Shown here: positions 51,679 to 63,269 of the stretch, one piece after another | Numbering within the stretch: the stretch's first letter is position 1 | Layout: every line of letters begins with the position of its first letter | Assembly (NCBI RefSeq): GCF_023264855.1 | Contig: NZ_JAHFUW010000001.1 | Span: 123,086-187,085 of the forward strand | DNA length: 64,000 nt | From: Herbiconiux sp. | GTDB lineage: Bacteria > Actinomycetota > Actinomycetes > Actinomycetales > Microbacteriaceae | Direction of reading: 5' to 3' | Notes under the pieces: model-generated | Told to the model about the DNA's origin: nothing | The model's input: only the letters and a program-made list of their open reading frames with translations | Database searches by the model: none | Made by a program: the position numbers and the translations under genes

Positions 51679-54141
51679 CTACCGGGCAGCGCCCCCCGCG
51701 CTCTGCTCGGTGACCGAGCTGGCTCGGCCCACCGTTCCCGCAGCACCATAGGCCTTCAGGCGCGACATGGTCTGCGCGAACGGCACGGGCCGGCCGTAGA
51801 AGAAGCCCTGCGCGTGCCGCACGCCGATCCCCACGAGAACGTCGACGGCATCCTGGGTCTCGATGCCCTCGACCACCGTGGAGTAGTCGAACGCGTCGCC
51901 GAACCCCTGCAGCGCGCGCACCACCTCGCGCTGGCGGGTGTCGTCGAGGTTGTCGACCAGCGAGCGGTCGATCTTCAGGATGTCCATCGGGATGCGCACC
52001 AGGGCGCCCACGCTGGAGGCCTCGGAACCGTAGTCGTCGAGGGCGATCAGCATGCCGAGCTGGCGGAAGTGCTCGGCCTGGGCGCGCAGGTCGTCGTCGA
52101 TGTCCTTCGTGGAGCGCTCGTTGAGCTCGAGGCAGAGCGAGACATCCGGATACCGCGGCACGATGTCCTTCAGGAACGCGCCGACGTGCTCGTCGCGGAT
52201 CTGCTCGACCTCGAGGTTGATGGTCATCATCGTGATGCTCGGCACGATCTTGCGGAACTCCCGCGCCGACTTCAGCGAGGCCTCGATCACCTGTTTGGTG
52301 AGCAGGTCCATCCGGCCGAGGCCCTTGGCCTTCTCGATCAGCGACGAGGTCGAGATGCGGCCGAGCTCCGGATGCGTGTACCGCACCAGCGACTCGAACG
52401 CCCAGATCTTGTCCTCGACCGTGTTGACGATGGGCTGGTAGACCACGTTCAGCACGCCGTCGTCGATGGCCTTCGCCACGATCTCGTTGATGCGGCTGGA
52501 ACGGTGCGGCGAGATGCCGATGCTGCTCTCGAATGAGGGGCCGCCCTGGCGGCGGGACTTCTTGATGGCCAGCATCGAATGGTCGGCGTCGACCACGATC
52601 GACTGAGGATCCGTCTCCTGGTGCCCGGAATAGGCCAGGCCCACGCTCACCAGCGGGCGGTACTCGCGACCGCCGAGGGTGGCGGGAGCGCCGATGTTGG
52701 CCACGATGTGATCGGCCACGGCCTTCGACTCGGCCAGCGACTGCAGCTTGGTGAGGATGACGACGAACTCGTCGCCGCCGACGCGCGCCACGAAGTCGTG
52801 CGGGCGCACGCTCGCCCGCAGACGGGTGGCGACGGTGGAGAGCACCTCGTCGCCGATGTGGTGGCCCTCGGTGTCGTTCAGGCGCTTGAACTGGTCGAGG
52901 TCGATGAACAGCACCGCGATGCCTGAGGCGTAGCTGCGGTCTTCGTTCAGGCGCGCGAGCGAACGCTGGAAGGCGTTGTAGTTGGGCAGGCCGGTGAGCG
53001 AGTCGCGGTCGACCCGGTCGAGCAGGGTGTCGTAGGCGCCGCGCACGCGAGCCGTCTCCGACGCGATGTGCCCGATGGCGTCGAGCGCCAGCTCGTCGTC
53101 GGGGGTGAAGGGCACTCCCCCGCTCTTGCGGCTGGCCACGAGATACTCGGTGGGCTCGACCGCGTCTTGCTGGTGCTCCTGGCTGACGTCGTCTTCGTCG
53201 GTGAGTACGGCATCCGGATCCAGCTGCGGGTCGGTGGCGTCGATCGCCGAGAACCGCGCACCGATCTCGTTGCGGCCCGGCGGGGTGCGGCGCACCTCGA
53301 ACTCGGTGGCGTCGATGGCGCGGCGGGCGAAGTCGACCATCGAGACCTTCGGGTCTTGCAGCACGTCCCAGGGCAGCGCTCGCGCGGCATCCACGACCCC
53401 GCTCAGTCGGCGCTCGCTGCTGCGGGTCTGCCGGCGCTTGGCGGCGCTGTAGAAGATCAGGGCGACGATCAGCAGCGGCACCGTGTCGCGGGCCAGGCGC
53501 AGCTCTTCTTCGGGTCCGTCGACGAGGTCGAGGGCACCGGTGTTGACCACGAACACGGCGACCGCCACGAGCGAGGTGAGCGCGAGCACGCCGAGCAGAC
53601 GCCACGGGCTCAGGCCGTCGACGCCGCGGGAGCGGTCGATGTTCCAGCGACCGCCGTCACGCAGGAATTCGATGACGAGCACGACGATCATGTGGGCGGC
53701 GATGCCCGCGACGATCGCCGCCGCCTCCCAGACGCCCCAGACGATGAGCACGCGCGAGACGCTCACGAAGGTGATGCCGCCGATCGCCGCCACGCCCGAC
53801 CACTGCGCGGCCATCCAGGGCGAGCGCGAGGTGACCGCCTTCGAGACGTAGAAGGCCACCACCCAGAGGCCGACGTCGAGCACCGGGTTCTCCCCGACGG
53901 CGCCGATCACGAGCAGGGCACTGGCCACGCCGAAGGGCGGGAGCCCGGGCACGCGACCGACCGGGAGCTGGTACACCGCGGTGACCCCGACGCTGAGCAG
54001 GAAGACGAGGCACGCGACCACGCTCGGTGGCGGATCGAGGGCGCCCGCGACGACGCCGACGACCACGGTCGCGACGGCGATGGCGGCCAGCAACGCCGAG
54101 ACGGCGACCGACGCCTTGCGCTGCTCCGAGTGCTCCACCAT
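51679..54141 (-). CDS. Membrane GGDEF-EAL cyclic-di-GMP protein
   Basis: 820 aa. About seven helices (residues ~12-240), a linker, a GGDEF domain with intact RVGGDEFVVIL, and an EAL domain: VVYQPIVNTVEDKIWAFESLVRY (ESL in place of EAL), MMTINLEVEQI, SLCLELNERS, LIALDDYGSEASS, ILKIDRSLV, TVVEGIETQ and AQGFFYGRP. The metal ligands look retained, so both synthesis and hydrolysis of c-di-GMP are possible. TAAGCT lies 6 nt before the ATG (leaderless). Large open frames on the same strand inside it are shadows. Confidence 0.92.
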   Translation of the reverse strand: MVEHSEQRKASVAVSALLAAIAVATVVVGVVAGALDPPPSVVACLVFLLSVGVTAVYQLPVGRVPGLPPFGVASALLVIGAVGENPVLDVGLWVVAFYVSKAVTSRSPWMAAQWSGVAAIGGITFVSVSRVLIVWGVWEAAAIVAGIAAHMIVVLVIEFLRDGGRWNIDRSRGVDGLSPWRLLGVLALTSLVAVAVFVVNTGALDLVDGPEEELRLARDTVPLLIVALIFYSAAKRRQTRSSERRLSGVVDAARALPWDVLQDPKVSMVDFARRAIDATEFEVRRTPPGRNEIGARFSAIDATDPQLDPDAVLTDEDDVSQEHQQDAVEPTEYLVASRKSGGVPFTPDDELALDAIGHIASETARVRGAYDTLLDRVDRDSLTGLPNYNAFQRSLARLNEDRSYASGIAVLFIDLDQFKRLNDTEGHHIGDEVLSTVATRLRASVRPHDFVARVGGDEFVVILTKLQSLAESKAVADHIVANIGAPATLGGREYRPLVSVGLAYSGHQETDPQSIVVDADHSMLAIKKSRRQGGPSFESSIGISPHRSSRINEIVAKAIDDGVLNVVYQPIVNTVEDKIWAFESLVRYTHPELGRISTSSLIEKAKGLGRMDLLTKQVIEASLKSAREFRKIVPSITMMTINLEVEQIRDEHVGAFLKDIVPRYPDVSLCLELNERSTKDIDDDLRAQAEHFRQLGMLIALDDYGSEASSVGALVRIPMDILKIDRSLVDNLDDTRQREVVRALQGFGDAFDYSTVVEGIETQDAVDVLVGIGVRHAQGFFYGRPVPFAQTMSRLKAYGAAGTVGRASSVTEQSAGGAAR

Positions 54142-54147
54142 GCCGTG

Positions 54148-54153
54148 AGCTTA
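54148..54153 (-). promoter_or_regulatory. -10 hexamer of leaderless GGDEF-EAL message
   Basis: TAAGCT on the minus strand, then 6 nt and the ATG at 54141. Confidence 0.5.
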
Positions 54154-54180
54154 TCCGCTGGCGGGGCTCGCCCGGCGCGG

Positions 54181-54912
54181 TCAGAGGCCGAGTCCGCGCA
54201 GTGCGGCATCCATCTTCTCGGCCATCGCCGCATAGCCCTCGTCGTTGGGGTGCAGACCGTCGGAGGCCATCCACTCCGGATGGCCCTCGATCCAGTGCGA
54301 GGCATCGGGAATGTAGTCGGCGCCGATGTCCTCGGCCCCGGCCTTCACCCAGTCGATGATCTGCTGCACCGAGTCGGGGCGCTCGTCGGTGTACCAGAAC
54401 GGCTCCACCACGATGATGCGAGCCTCCGGGAGCTCGCTCTTCAATGTCTGGAGGTCGGTGCCGATCGCCTCCCGGATGTCGTCGGCCCGCCCGGGCATCG
54501 AGAAGTTGTCGTTCAGGCCCATCGTGACGAACAGGATGTCGGGGTCGTCGGCTATGACCTTGCTCACCTCGTCGTCGGCGGAGTAGTCCGGCGGCGTGCT
54601 GGAGCGGTTGTTCACGAACCCCAGCCCGTTGACGCTCGGGTTGAATTCGCTCCACCCGCGCTGCCCGCTCACGATGCTCGACCACCGTTTCGCCGGGTCG
54701 CTCGCCCCCGTGCCCAGGGTGTAGGAGTCTCCGTAGAACGCCACTTTCACGGCATCCGGATCGGCGGCCGCGCCGGTCGCCGGATCGGCGCTGCCCACGC
54801 CGCTCTCACTGCGCGACGACAGCTGCACGATCGCGAAGACCACGATCACGACCGCCGCCACGAAGGCGACCCCGATGAGCAGAACATTCCGAGAGGCCTG
54901 GGTCATACGCAT
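54181..54912 (-). CDS. Membrane-anchored SGNH/GDSL hydrolase
   Basis: 243 aa. One N-terminal helix (NVLLIGVAFVAAVVIVVFAIV), then SGNH blocks: VAFYGDSYTLGTG (Ser), VNGLGF (Gly), FVTMGLNDNFSMPG (Asn) and DGLHPNDEGY (Asp/His). Such enzymes remove or transfer acyl groups on lipids and polysaccharides. Upstream of the GGDEF-EAL and GH6 genes on the same strand (39-nt gap), it may adjust acetylation of the island's polymer. Starts at 54912 or 54906. Confidence 0.85.
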   Translation of the reverse strand: MRMTQASRNVLLIGVAFVAAVVIVVFAIVQLSSRSESGVGSADPATGAAADPDAVKVAFYGDSYTLGTGASDPAKRWSSIVSGQRGWSEFNPSVNGLGFVNNRSSTPPDYSADDEVSKVIADDPDILFVTMGLNDNFSMPGRADDIREAIGTDLQTLKSELPEARIIVVEPFWYTDERPDSVQQIIDWVKAGAEDIGADYIPDASHWIEGHPEWMASDGLHPNDEGYAAMAEKMDAALRGLGL

Positions 54913-54950
54913 GATTCGGATCCGAACCGGTTTCCGATGGGCGGCGCGAC

Positions 54951-54989
54951 CGCCAGAGGCCCCTCGCCGCAGGCGAGAGGTCTCTGGCG
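54951..54989 (-). terminator. Strong hairpin terminator after asd
   Basis: An 18-bp stem (54951-54968 with 54972-54989) with a 3-nt loop, one G-U pair and one mismatch, 8 nt after the asd stop on the minus strand. No T-tract. Confidence 0.75.
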
Positions 54990-54996
54990 CAGCTAG

Positions 54997-57397
<2,401 letters not shown>

Positions 57398-57529
57398 GGG
57401 GACTCCTGGAGAGGCGGGGCGGGGAAGCGGGTCGCACAGAACCCGACTGCCGAGTATATCGCGGCGGGGTCGGGCCGTATTCCCAGCGCGGTGTCACCGG
57501 GGGTTCACCTGCGCTTAAGGCGAGCGCTT

Positions 57530-57535
57530 TAGCGT
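57530..57535 (+). promoter_or_regulatory. -10 hexamer of leaderless small-ORF message
   Basis: TAGCGT, then 6 nt and the ATG at 57542. Confidence 0.5.
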
Positions 57536-57541
57536 GCTGGA

Positions 57542-57790
57542 ATGAGCAGCACCAACTGGACCAAGACCGCCCTCCGCGCCCGCCTCCGGGCGGATCTCGC
57601 GCTGGACACCGCGGCGCACGGCCGCGTGGTGACGCCGGAGCTCGCCGGCCGGCGGCTGGAGTACCTGCGGATCGTCGCGGGCGTCGATCGTGGCTCGCTG
57701 TCGGCCGACGACGGGGCCTCGGCGTTCGAACTGCTGGGGCGCTCGGTGGAGTCGGCCGCGGTCGGCTCGGGCATCGCAACCGCCGCCTGA
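57542..57790 (+). CDS. Small conserved-looking hypothetical protein
   Basis: 82 aa. No family recognised. Charged N-terminal helix (WTKTALRARLRADLALDTAAHG) then PELAGRRLEYLRIVAGVDRG and an acidic/Ala-rich C-terminus. Supported by a leaderless-type promoter, coding-like composition and its place in the divergent gap upstream of lysC, convergent with the polymerase gene. Soluble, probably cytoplasmic. Confidence 0.6.
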   Translation: MSSTNWTKTALRARLRADLALDTAAHGRVVTPELAGRRLEYLRIVAGVDRGSLSADDGASAFELLGRSVESAAVGSGIATAA

Positions 57791-57806
57791 CCGGAACCGC
57801 CCGCGG

Positions 57807-59786
57807 TCACTTGGCCTGGTCGTAGCGGTCGACGATCGCGACCGTCACGGGGAACTCCACCGGCGCCTGACCGAAGATGAGGCGCCCGGCCTCGGCCGCC
57901 GCCTCGCGGAGCTGCCCGGCCACCTGCTCGGCGAGCGCAGCGGGCGTGTGCACCATCACCTCGTCGTGCAGGAAGAACGCGAGGTGGGGACGCTGCTCGA
58001 GTCGAGCATCCGTGGGGCCGTCGCCGAGCGCCCAGAGGCGCCGGCGGATCGAGCTGATCCAGCACAGCGCCCACTCGGCCGCGGTGCCCTGCACCACGAA
58101 GTTGCGGGTGAACCGGCCCCAGCTGCGCGACGACTGGCGGGCACGGGAGCGCACGGCTTCGGACGCGCCGTCCGCCGCCGCCGCGTCGCGCAGGTCGAGC
58201 CAGTCGTCGCTCGGGCGCGGGCTCGTGCGGCCGAGCCTCGTCGAGACCCGGTTGCCCGCCTCGCCGGTGCGGGCGGCGGCCTCCACGAAGGCGATCGCCG
58301 CGGGGTACGCCCGCGCCAGGCGCGGCAGCATCCGGCCGCTCTCGCCCGTGGTGCCGCCGTACATGGCGCCGAGCATCCCGAGCTTGGCGTGCGGGCGGGT
58401 ATCGACGGCGCCCGAGGCCACGATGCCGTCGTAGAGGTCGCGTCCGCGACCCGCCTCGGCCATCGCGCGGTCCCCCGCCAGGGCGGCGAGGATGCGCGGC
58501 TCGAGCTGGGCGGCATCCGCCACCACGAGCAGATGACCGGGGTCGGCGCGCACCGCGCTCCGCACCGCCTTCGGCAGCTGGAGGGCGCCGCCGCCCTCCG
58601 AGGCCCAGCGCCCGGTGACGACGCCACCCGGGATGTAGGTGGGGTGGAAACGGCCGTCGCGCACCCAGGTGTCGCTCCAGTTCCAGCCGTTGGCGGTGAG
58701 GATGCGGGCCCGCTTCTTGTAGTCGAGCAGGGGCGGGATGGCGGGGTGGTCGATGCGGGTGAGGTCCCACGAGCGGGTACTGTCGACGCGGATGCCTGCG
58801 CGCCGCAGGGACTTCAGCAGTTCGGCCGGGGAGTCGGGGTTGGCCGTGGGATCGCCGAGGGCCTCCCGGATCTGTGCGAGCAGGGCCTCGAGCTTGGCCG
58901 GGCGCGGATCGGGATCGCCGGGCCTCGCGCCCGGCGGCCGCTGCGGACGGGGGCCCAGCAGCTCTTCGAGGAGCTCGTCGTGGCGTTCGGCGCTGTAGGG
59001 GAGGCCCGCGTGCCGCATCTCGGCGGCGACGAGGGCACCGGCCGACTCGGCCGCCGTGAGCAGCGCGATGCGACTCGGGTCGGTGGCCTCGGCCACGGCG
59101 GTGCGCTGGGCGCGGAACTCCACGAGTTCGTCCGGCTCCTCGGCCGGGGCGGACCGGTCGGCGACCGTTGGGCCGTTCGAGGCACCGACGGCGGAGGCGG
59201 GAGCGGCGTCACCGCCGCCGGCACCTCGCCCGTGTTCGGCGGTGCGCTCGGTGTTGGTGGTTGGTGCGGCGGCGGCGCTTCGACCCCGCCCGGCGGCAGT
59301 GCGTTCGGCGTTGGTGGTGTGTGCGGCGCCGGCCTGCCCGGTCGTCGACCGGCCTGGCGGGTCGTCGACCACAGCGAAAAGAGTGTCGTCGAACAGAGCG
59401 GTCTGAGGGGGCGAGGCGGCCAGGGTCGACCCGGCATCCGGATCGGGCTCCGCCAGACGGGCGGCAGCCTGATCCCAGTGCGAGAGAGCGGATCGGGCGA
59501 GCGAGGTAGTGGCGGTCAGCTCAGAGGCGCGGAGGATCGTGTGCACCAGCCGCAGGTCGTGGCAGCGCTCGATGCGCACCCCGGCGGCGAGCAGCCCGGG
59601 GTACCAGCGCGCGGTGTCGTCCCAGACCCAGCGCGGGTGATGCTCCCGTTCGAGGCGCGCGACCGCTCGTGCGAGCTCCTCCCGCGGGAAGACGACGGTG
59701 TCGGCGGCAGCAGCGGCATCCGGTCCGAGAAGCGAGGCGTGCACGTGGCCGTCAGGCGCCTCGGAGAGGACGATGAACTCGATCAC
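57807..59786 (-). CDS. Bifunctional 3'-5' exonuclease/DNA polymerase (family A-like)
   Basis: 659 aa. N-terminal exonuclease-like region (residues ~1-115, catalytic acids not obvious), an Ala/Gly/Thr-rich insert around residues 125-215 with two TTNxERTA copies, and a family A polymerase domain: motif A LLVVADAAQLEPRILAALAGD, motif B region KLGMLGAMYGGTTGESGR, motif C FFLHDEVMVHTP. Shorter than PolI and without a 5'-3' exonuclease, it matches the extra PolA-like protein common in Actinobacteria. Role probably in repair or recombination; it sits next to recR. Confidence 0.88.
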   Translation of the reverse strand: MIEFIVLSEAPDGHVHASLLGPDAAAAADTVVFPREELARAVARLEREHHPRWVWDDTARWYPGLLAAGVRIERCHDLRLVHTILRASELTATTSLARSALSHWDQAAARLAEPDPDAGSTLAASPPQTALFDDTLFAVVDDPPGRSTTGQAGAAHTTNAERTAAGRGRSAAAAPTTNTERTAEHGRGAGGGDAAPASAVGASNGPTVADRSAPAEEPDELVEFRAQRTAVAEATDPSRIALLTAAESAGALVAAEMRHAGLPYSAERHDELLEELLGPRPQRPPGARPGDPDPRPAKLEALLAQIREALGDPTANPDSPAELLKSLRRAGIRVDSTRSWDLTRIDHPAIPPLLDYKKRARILTANGWNWSDTWVRDGRFHPTYIPGGVVTGRWASEGGGALQLPKAVRSAVRADPGHLLVVADAAQLEPRILAALAGDRAMAEAGRGRDLYDGIVASGAVDTRPHAKLGMLGAMYGGTTGESGRMLPRLARAYPAAIAFVEAAARTGEAGNRVSTRLGRTSPRPSDDWLDLRDAAAADGASEAVRSRARQSSRSWGRFTRNFVVQGTAAEWALCWISSIRRRLWALGDGPTDARLEQRPHLAFFLHDEVMVHTPAALAEQVAGQLREAAAEAGRLIFGQAPVEFPVTVAIVDRYDQAK

Positions 59787-59813
59787 GGCGTTCTAACCGG
59801 CTCGGTTCGGTTC

Positions 59814-59879
59814 AAAAAGCTGCAAATAACGCCGACCGGGGGCATATACGGCCTCGGTGTGGCTGATTTGCAGCCTTTT
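59814..59879. repeat. Long interrupted inverted repeat between recR and polymerase gene
   Basis: AAAAAGCTGCAAAT (59814-59827) and ATTTGCAGCCTTTT (59866-59879) are 14-bp arms with one mismatch around a 38-nt spacer that itself contains CCGA...TCGG. A-rich and T-rich ends give the look of a bidirectional terminator; it could instead be paired operator sites. Confidence 0.65.
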
Positions 59880-59916
59880 GGAACGACGCCGGGCGCTGCG
59901 GCCTCGGGCATGCGGG

Positions 59917-60516
59917 TCAGTTCTCGACCAGGCGGCGCCCCTCGAAGGCCCGGCCCAGCGTGACTTCGTCGGCGTACTCGAGGTCGCCGCCCACCGGGAG
60001 GCCCGAGGCCAGACGGGTGACGCGGATCTCGAGGGTGGTGAGCAGGCGCGAGAGGTAGGTGGCCGTGGCCTCGCCCTCGAGGTTGGGGTCGGTGGCGATG
60101 ATGACCTCGGTGACCGTGCCGTCGGCGAGGCGCTGCATCAGTTCGCGGATGCGCAGATTGTCGGGTCCGATGCCGTCGATAGGGCTGATCGCGCCGCCGA
60201 GCACGTGGTACAGCCCCCGGAACTCCCGGGTGCGCTCGATGGCGACCACGTCTTTGGCCTCCTCCACCACGCAGATCAGGTTCTGCGAGCGGCGCGGGTC
60301 ACGGCAGATACCGCAGGTCTCCTGCTCGGAGACGTTGCCGCAGACCTGGCAGAAGTGCACCTTGTCGCGCACATCGGTGAGGATCTCGGCGAGCCGGCTC
60401 ACGTCGAACGACTCCGTCTGCACGATGTGGAACGCGATCCGCTGGGCCGACTTGGGGCCGATACCGGGCAGGCGGCCGAGTTCGTCGATGAGCTCTTGGA
60501 CGATTCCTTCGTACAT
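59917..60516 (-). CDS. recR: Recombination protein RecR
   Basis: 199 aa, full length. HhH-like N-terminus ([24 protein letters not shown]), four-Cys zinc finger [16 protein letters not shown], Toprim domain ([36 protein letters not shown]) and C-terminal [25 protein letters not shown]. Works with RecF/RecO to load RecA on gapped DNA. Lies 76 nt after dnaX, the usual order. Confidence 0.98.
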   Translation of the reverse strand: MYEGIVQELIDELGRLPGIGPKSAQRIAFHIVQTESFDVSRLAEILTDVRDKVHFCQVCGNVSEQETCGICRDPRRSQNLICVVEEAKDVVAIERTREFRGLYHVLGGAISPIDGIGPDNLRIRELMQRLADGTVTEVIIATDPNLEGEATATYLSRLLTTLEIRVTRLASGLPVGGDLEYADEVTLGRAFEGRRLVEN

Positions 60517-60592
60517 GGTGGGGGCCTCTCAGCGGATGCTCGCCGGTCGTCGTGTCGGTGTGGGGGCAGGGAGAACCCGGTGGGCGGTTCGC

Positions 60593-63214
60593 TCAGCCCT
60601 CGCGGCCGGGGAGCGGTTGCTCTTCGATGAAGTTCGCCCCGAGGATCTCGCGCACCACGGCCTCGCCGTAGCGGGCGCGGCCGCCCGCCGTGGCCGCCGG
60701 GGGGCGGGTGGGCACGGATCGCACCTGCCCTGGAGCGGATGCCGGCGGGGTGGCACCCGCAGCGGGCGCTGCGGATGCGGCGGCCTGCGCGGGCGGGGTG
60801 GGTGGAGCGGGCGAAGTGGCGCGATCGGGCGAAGCGGCCTGAGCGGGCGGAGCGGCATGCGCGGGCGGCGTGACCTGACCGGCCGCGGAAGCACCGGCCG
60901 GAGAGGATCCGGGCGCGACGGCGATGGCACCGGGCACGCTGTCGGCACGATCGGCGGGGAGCTCGGGCTCGTCGCTCGGCATCGGCTCGTCGGCGAGAGG
61001 AGGCTCGTCGTCGCTCGAGGTCGGGATCGCGACCACGTCCCAGCTGGTGGTCGGAGCAGCGCTCCGACCGGCCGCGGCTGCCGACGGCGCGCCGGTGGAA
61101 CGAGCCTGCTCGGAGCGCGCCGGCGAGGCGGGGCGCTGCGCCGACGCGGACGGCGGCGCCGAAGCGCGGGAAGGTGCCGGAGAGGAAGCCTGCGCCGGGG
61201 CGGGAGCCTCCGTCTGCGCGGCCGGAGAGGGGCTCGGCGCAGCAGCCCCCGACCGGCCCGATGCGGGGGCACCGGAAGGGCCGGACGCCGCGGCATCCGA
61301 CGGGCCGGACGCGGCGGCTCCGGCCGGAGAAGAACCGGCTGGAGCCGTGCTGGATGGAGAATGATCGGTCGGGGCGTCACCAGCAGGGGCAGTGCCGGCC
61401 GATGCAGATGCGGGAGCCGCCGCGGCCGCGCGCTCGTCGGGAGACGGCTCGTCGTGCGGGCGCAGCGACGTGTCGACGTTCGCGCGGTACATCACACGCA
61501 GGCCCAGCACATCGAGGATGGCCTGGCGGAGGAACTCGCTGACGCCCTGCCCGGGAGCCGAGCGCTCCTTGAAGCTCGCGACGTCGTTCTCGCTCGGGAA
61601 GGCGAGCGTCAGCACGTCGCCGTCGAGCGCTCGCACCTGCGCGGTGTAGACCACGAGCCAGGCCGTCATCTTGGCCTTCTGCACGGCCTCGAGGATCTCG
61701 GGCCAGGCATCCTTCATCTGCTGCAGCGTGACCTCGCCCGCCGCGGCGGAGACGGCGGCCGGTGACTCCGCCGGGGCAGCCGCGGTCACAGCCGCATCGG
61801 CAGCCGCGACGGGCACTGCGGGCTGCGGCACAGCCACGACGTCGGGCGTAACCACTGGCGACTCCGTCGGAGTGCTCCTCGCAGCGGGCGCGTCGGACGC
61901 CGAAGCCGGCGCGGCGGCGGGCACTCTCGGCGTCGGCGCGGAAGCGGCAGGCGGCAGCGACGAAGCGGGTACGGCCGGGCTCGGCGCGGCCGTACGTTCG
62001 GCAGATGCCGTCCCGACAGCGGCGTGCGTCGACCGACCCGCATCCGGACCGTCCACGCCGATACGCCGCTCGAGCCGCTCGACGCGGGCGAGCGCACCGC
62101 GCTGCGAGTCATCGGAGGCCGGCACCAGGGCCCGCGCCACCATCAGCTCGAGGTGCAGACGCGGCGAGGTCGCACCCGTCATCTCGGTCAGCGCCGCATT
62201 GACGATGTCGGCCAGCCGCGAGAGCTCGGCGTGCCCGAACAGGGCCGCCTGGCGGCGCATCACCTCGATCTCGTCGGCCGGCACCCCGCGCAGCACGGCG
62301 GACGCCTGCTCGCGGGTGGCCTCGACCACGATGATGTCGCGCACGCGCTCGAGCAGGTCTTCGACGAAGCGCCGCGGATCCTGCCCCGTCTGGATGACCC
62401 GGTCGACCGCGTCGAAGGCCGCAGCCCCGTCGTGCGTGCCGAGCGCGTCGATGGCCTCGGAGAGCAAGGCGCCATGGGTGTAGCCGAGCAGGGCGACCGC
62501 GCGCTCGTACTCGACCCGGTTGCTCTCGGAACCGGCGATCAGCTGATCGAGCAGCGACAGGGTGTCACGAGCCGACCCGCCACCCGCCCGCACCACGAGC
62601 GGCAGCACGCCCGGAGCCACCTCGACGCCCTCGGCCTCGCACAGCGTCTGCACGTACTCGAGCAGCTGCGCCGGCGGGATGAGCCGGAACGGATAGTGAT
62701 GCGTGCGCGACCGGATGGTGCCGATCACCTTGTCGGGCTCCGTGGTGGCGAAGATGAACTTGATGTGCTCCGGCGGCTCTTCGACGATCTTGAGCAGCGC
62801 GTTGAAACCCTGCGGCGTCACCATGTGCGCCTCGTCGAGGATGAAGATCTTGAAGCGGTCGCGGGCCGGCGCGAAGACCGCGCGCTCGCGCAGGTCGCGC
62901 GCGTCGTCGACACCGTTGTGGCTCGCCGCGTCGATCTCGACCACGTCGAGCGAGCCCGGACCGTCGCGCCCCAGCTCGACACAGCTCGGGCAGACCCCGC
63001 ACGGAGTGTCGGTCGGACCCTCCGCACAGTTCAGGCACCGGGCCAGGATGCGGGCCGACGTCGTCTTGCCGCACCCACGCGGACCGCTGAACAGATAGGC
63101 GTGATTGACCCGGTTCGTGCGCAACGCCGTCATGAGCGGATCGGTCACCTGAGACTGCCCGATCATCTCGGCGAAGTTCTCGGGCCGGTAGCGGCGATAC
63201 AGGGCGGTGGACAC
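60593..63214 (-). CDS. dnaX: DNA polymerase III subunit gamma/tau
   Basis: 873 aa from GTG 63214 (VSTALYRRYRPENFAEMIGQ), preceded by TATTGT plus 6 nt; the frame opens to 63373 but that part is hairpin DNA. Clamp-loader ATPase: Walker A FSGPRGCGKTTSARILA, zinc Cys set CLNC...CGVCPSC, Walker B FILDEAHM, sensor ATTEPDKVIGTIRSR. Residues ~390-560 form domain III and tau region; ~270 residues of Ala/Pro/Ser low complexity follow, ending in a conserved-looking C-terminal peptide (VVREILGANFIEEQPLPGREG). Confidence 0.97.
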   Translation of the reverse strand: MSTALYRRYRPENFAEMIGQSQVTDPLMTALRTNRVNHAYLFSGPRGCGKTTSARILARCLNCAEGPTDTPCGVCPSCVELGRDGPGSLDVVEIDAASHNGVDDARDLRERAVFAPARDRFKIFILDEAHMVTPQGFNALLKIVEEPPEHIKFIFATTEPDKVIGTIRSRTHHYPFRLIPPAQLLEYVQTLCEAEGVEVAPGVLPLVVRAGGGSARDTLSLLDQLIAGSESNRVEYERAVALLGYTHGALLSEAIDALGTHDGAAAFDAVDRVIQTGQDPRRFVEDLLERVRDIIVVEATREQASAVLRGVPADEIEVMRRQAALFGHAELSRLADIVNAALTEMTGATSPRLHLELMVARALVPASDDSQRGALARVERLERRIGVDGPDAGRSTHAAVGTASAERTAAPSPAVPASSLPPAASAPTPRVPAAAPASASDAPAARSTPTESPVVTPDVVAVPQPAVPVAAADAAVTAAAPAESPAAVSAAAGEVTLQQMKDAWPEILEAVQKAKMTAWLVVYTAQVRALDGDVLTLAFPSENDVASFKERSAPGQGVSEFLRQAILDVLGLRVMYRANVDTSLRPHDEPSPDERAAAAAPASASAGTAPAGDAPTDHSPSSTAPAGSSPAGAAASGPSDAAASGPSGAPASGRSGAAAPSPSPAAQTEAPAPAQASSPAPSRASAPPSASAQRPASPARSEQARSTGAPSAAAAGRSAAPTTSWDVVAIPTSSDDEPPLADEPMPSDEPELPADRADSVPGAIAVAPGSSPAGASAAGQVTPPAHAAPPAQAASPDRATSPAPPTPPAQAAASAAPAAGATPPASAPGQVRSVPTRPPAATAGGRARYGEAVVREILGANFIEEQPLPGREG

Positions 63215-63220
63215 CCGCCA

Positions 63221-63226
63221 ACAATA
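63221..63226 (-). promoter_or_regulatory. -10 hexamer of leaderless dnaX message
   Basis: TATTGT on the minus strand, then 6 nt and the GTG at 63214. Confidence 0.5.
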
Positions 63227-63269
63227 CCTCGGGCTACCGACAGTGATGCTTGGCGGGTGGTGCTTGTTG

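Noticed and set aside
51119..53605. 828-codon open frame on the minus strand overlapping the GGDEF-EAL and GH6 genes
   Set aside because: Arg/His/Pro-rich shadow of the real genes in another frame; no domain and no plausible start.
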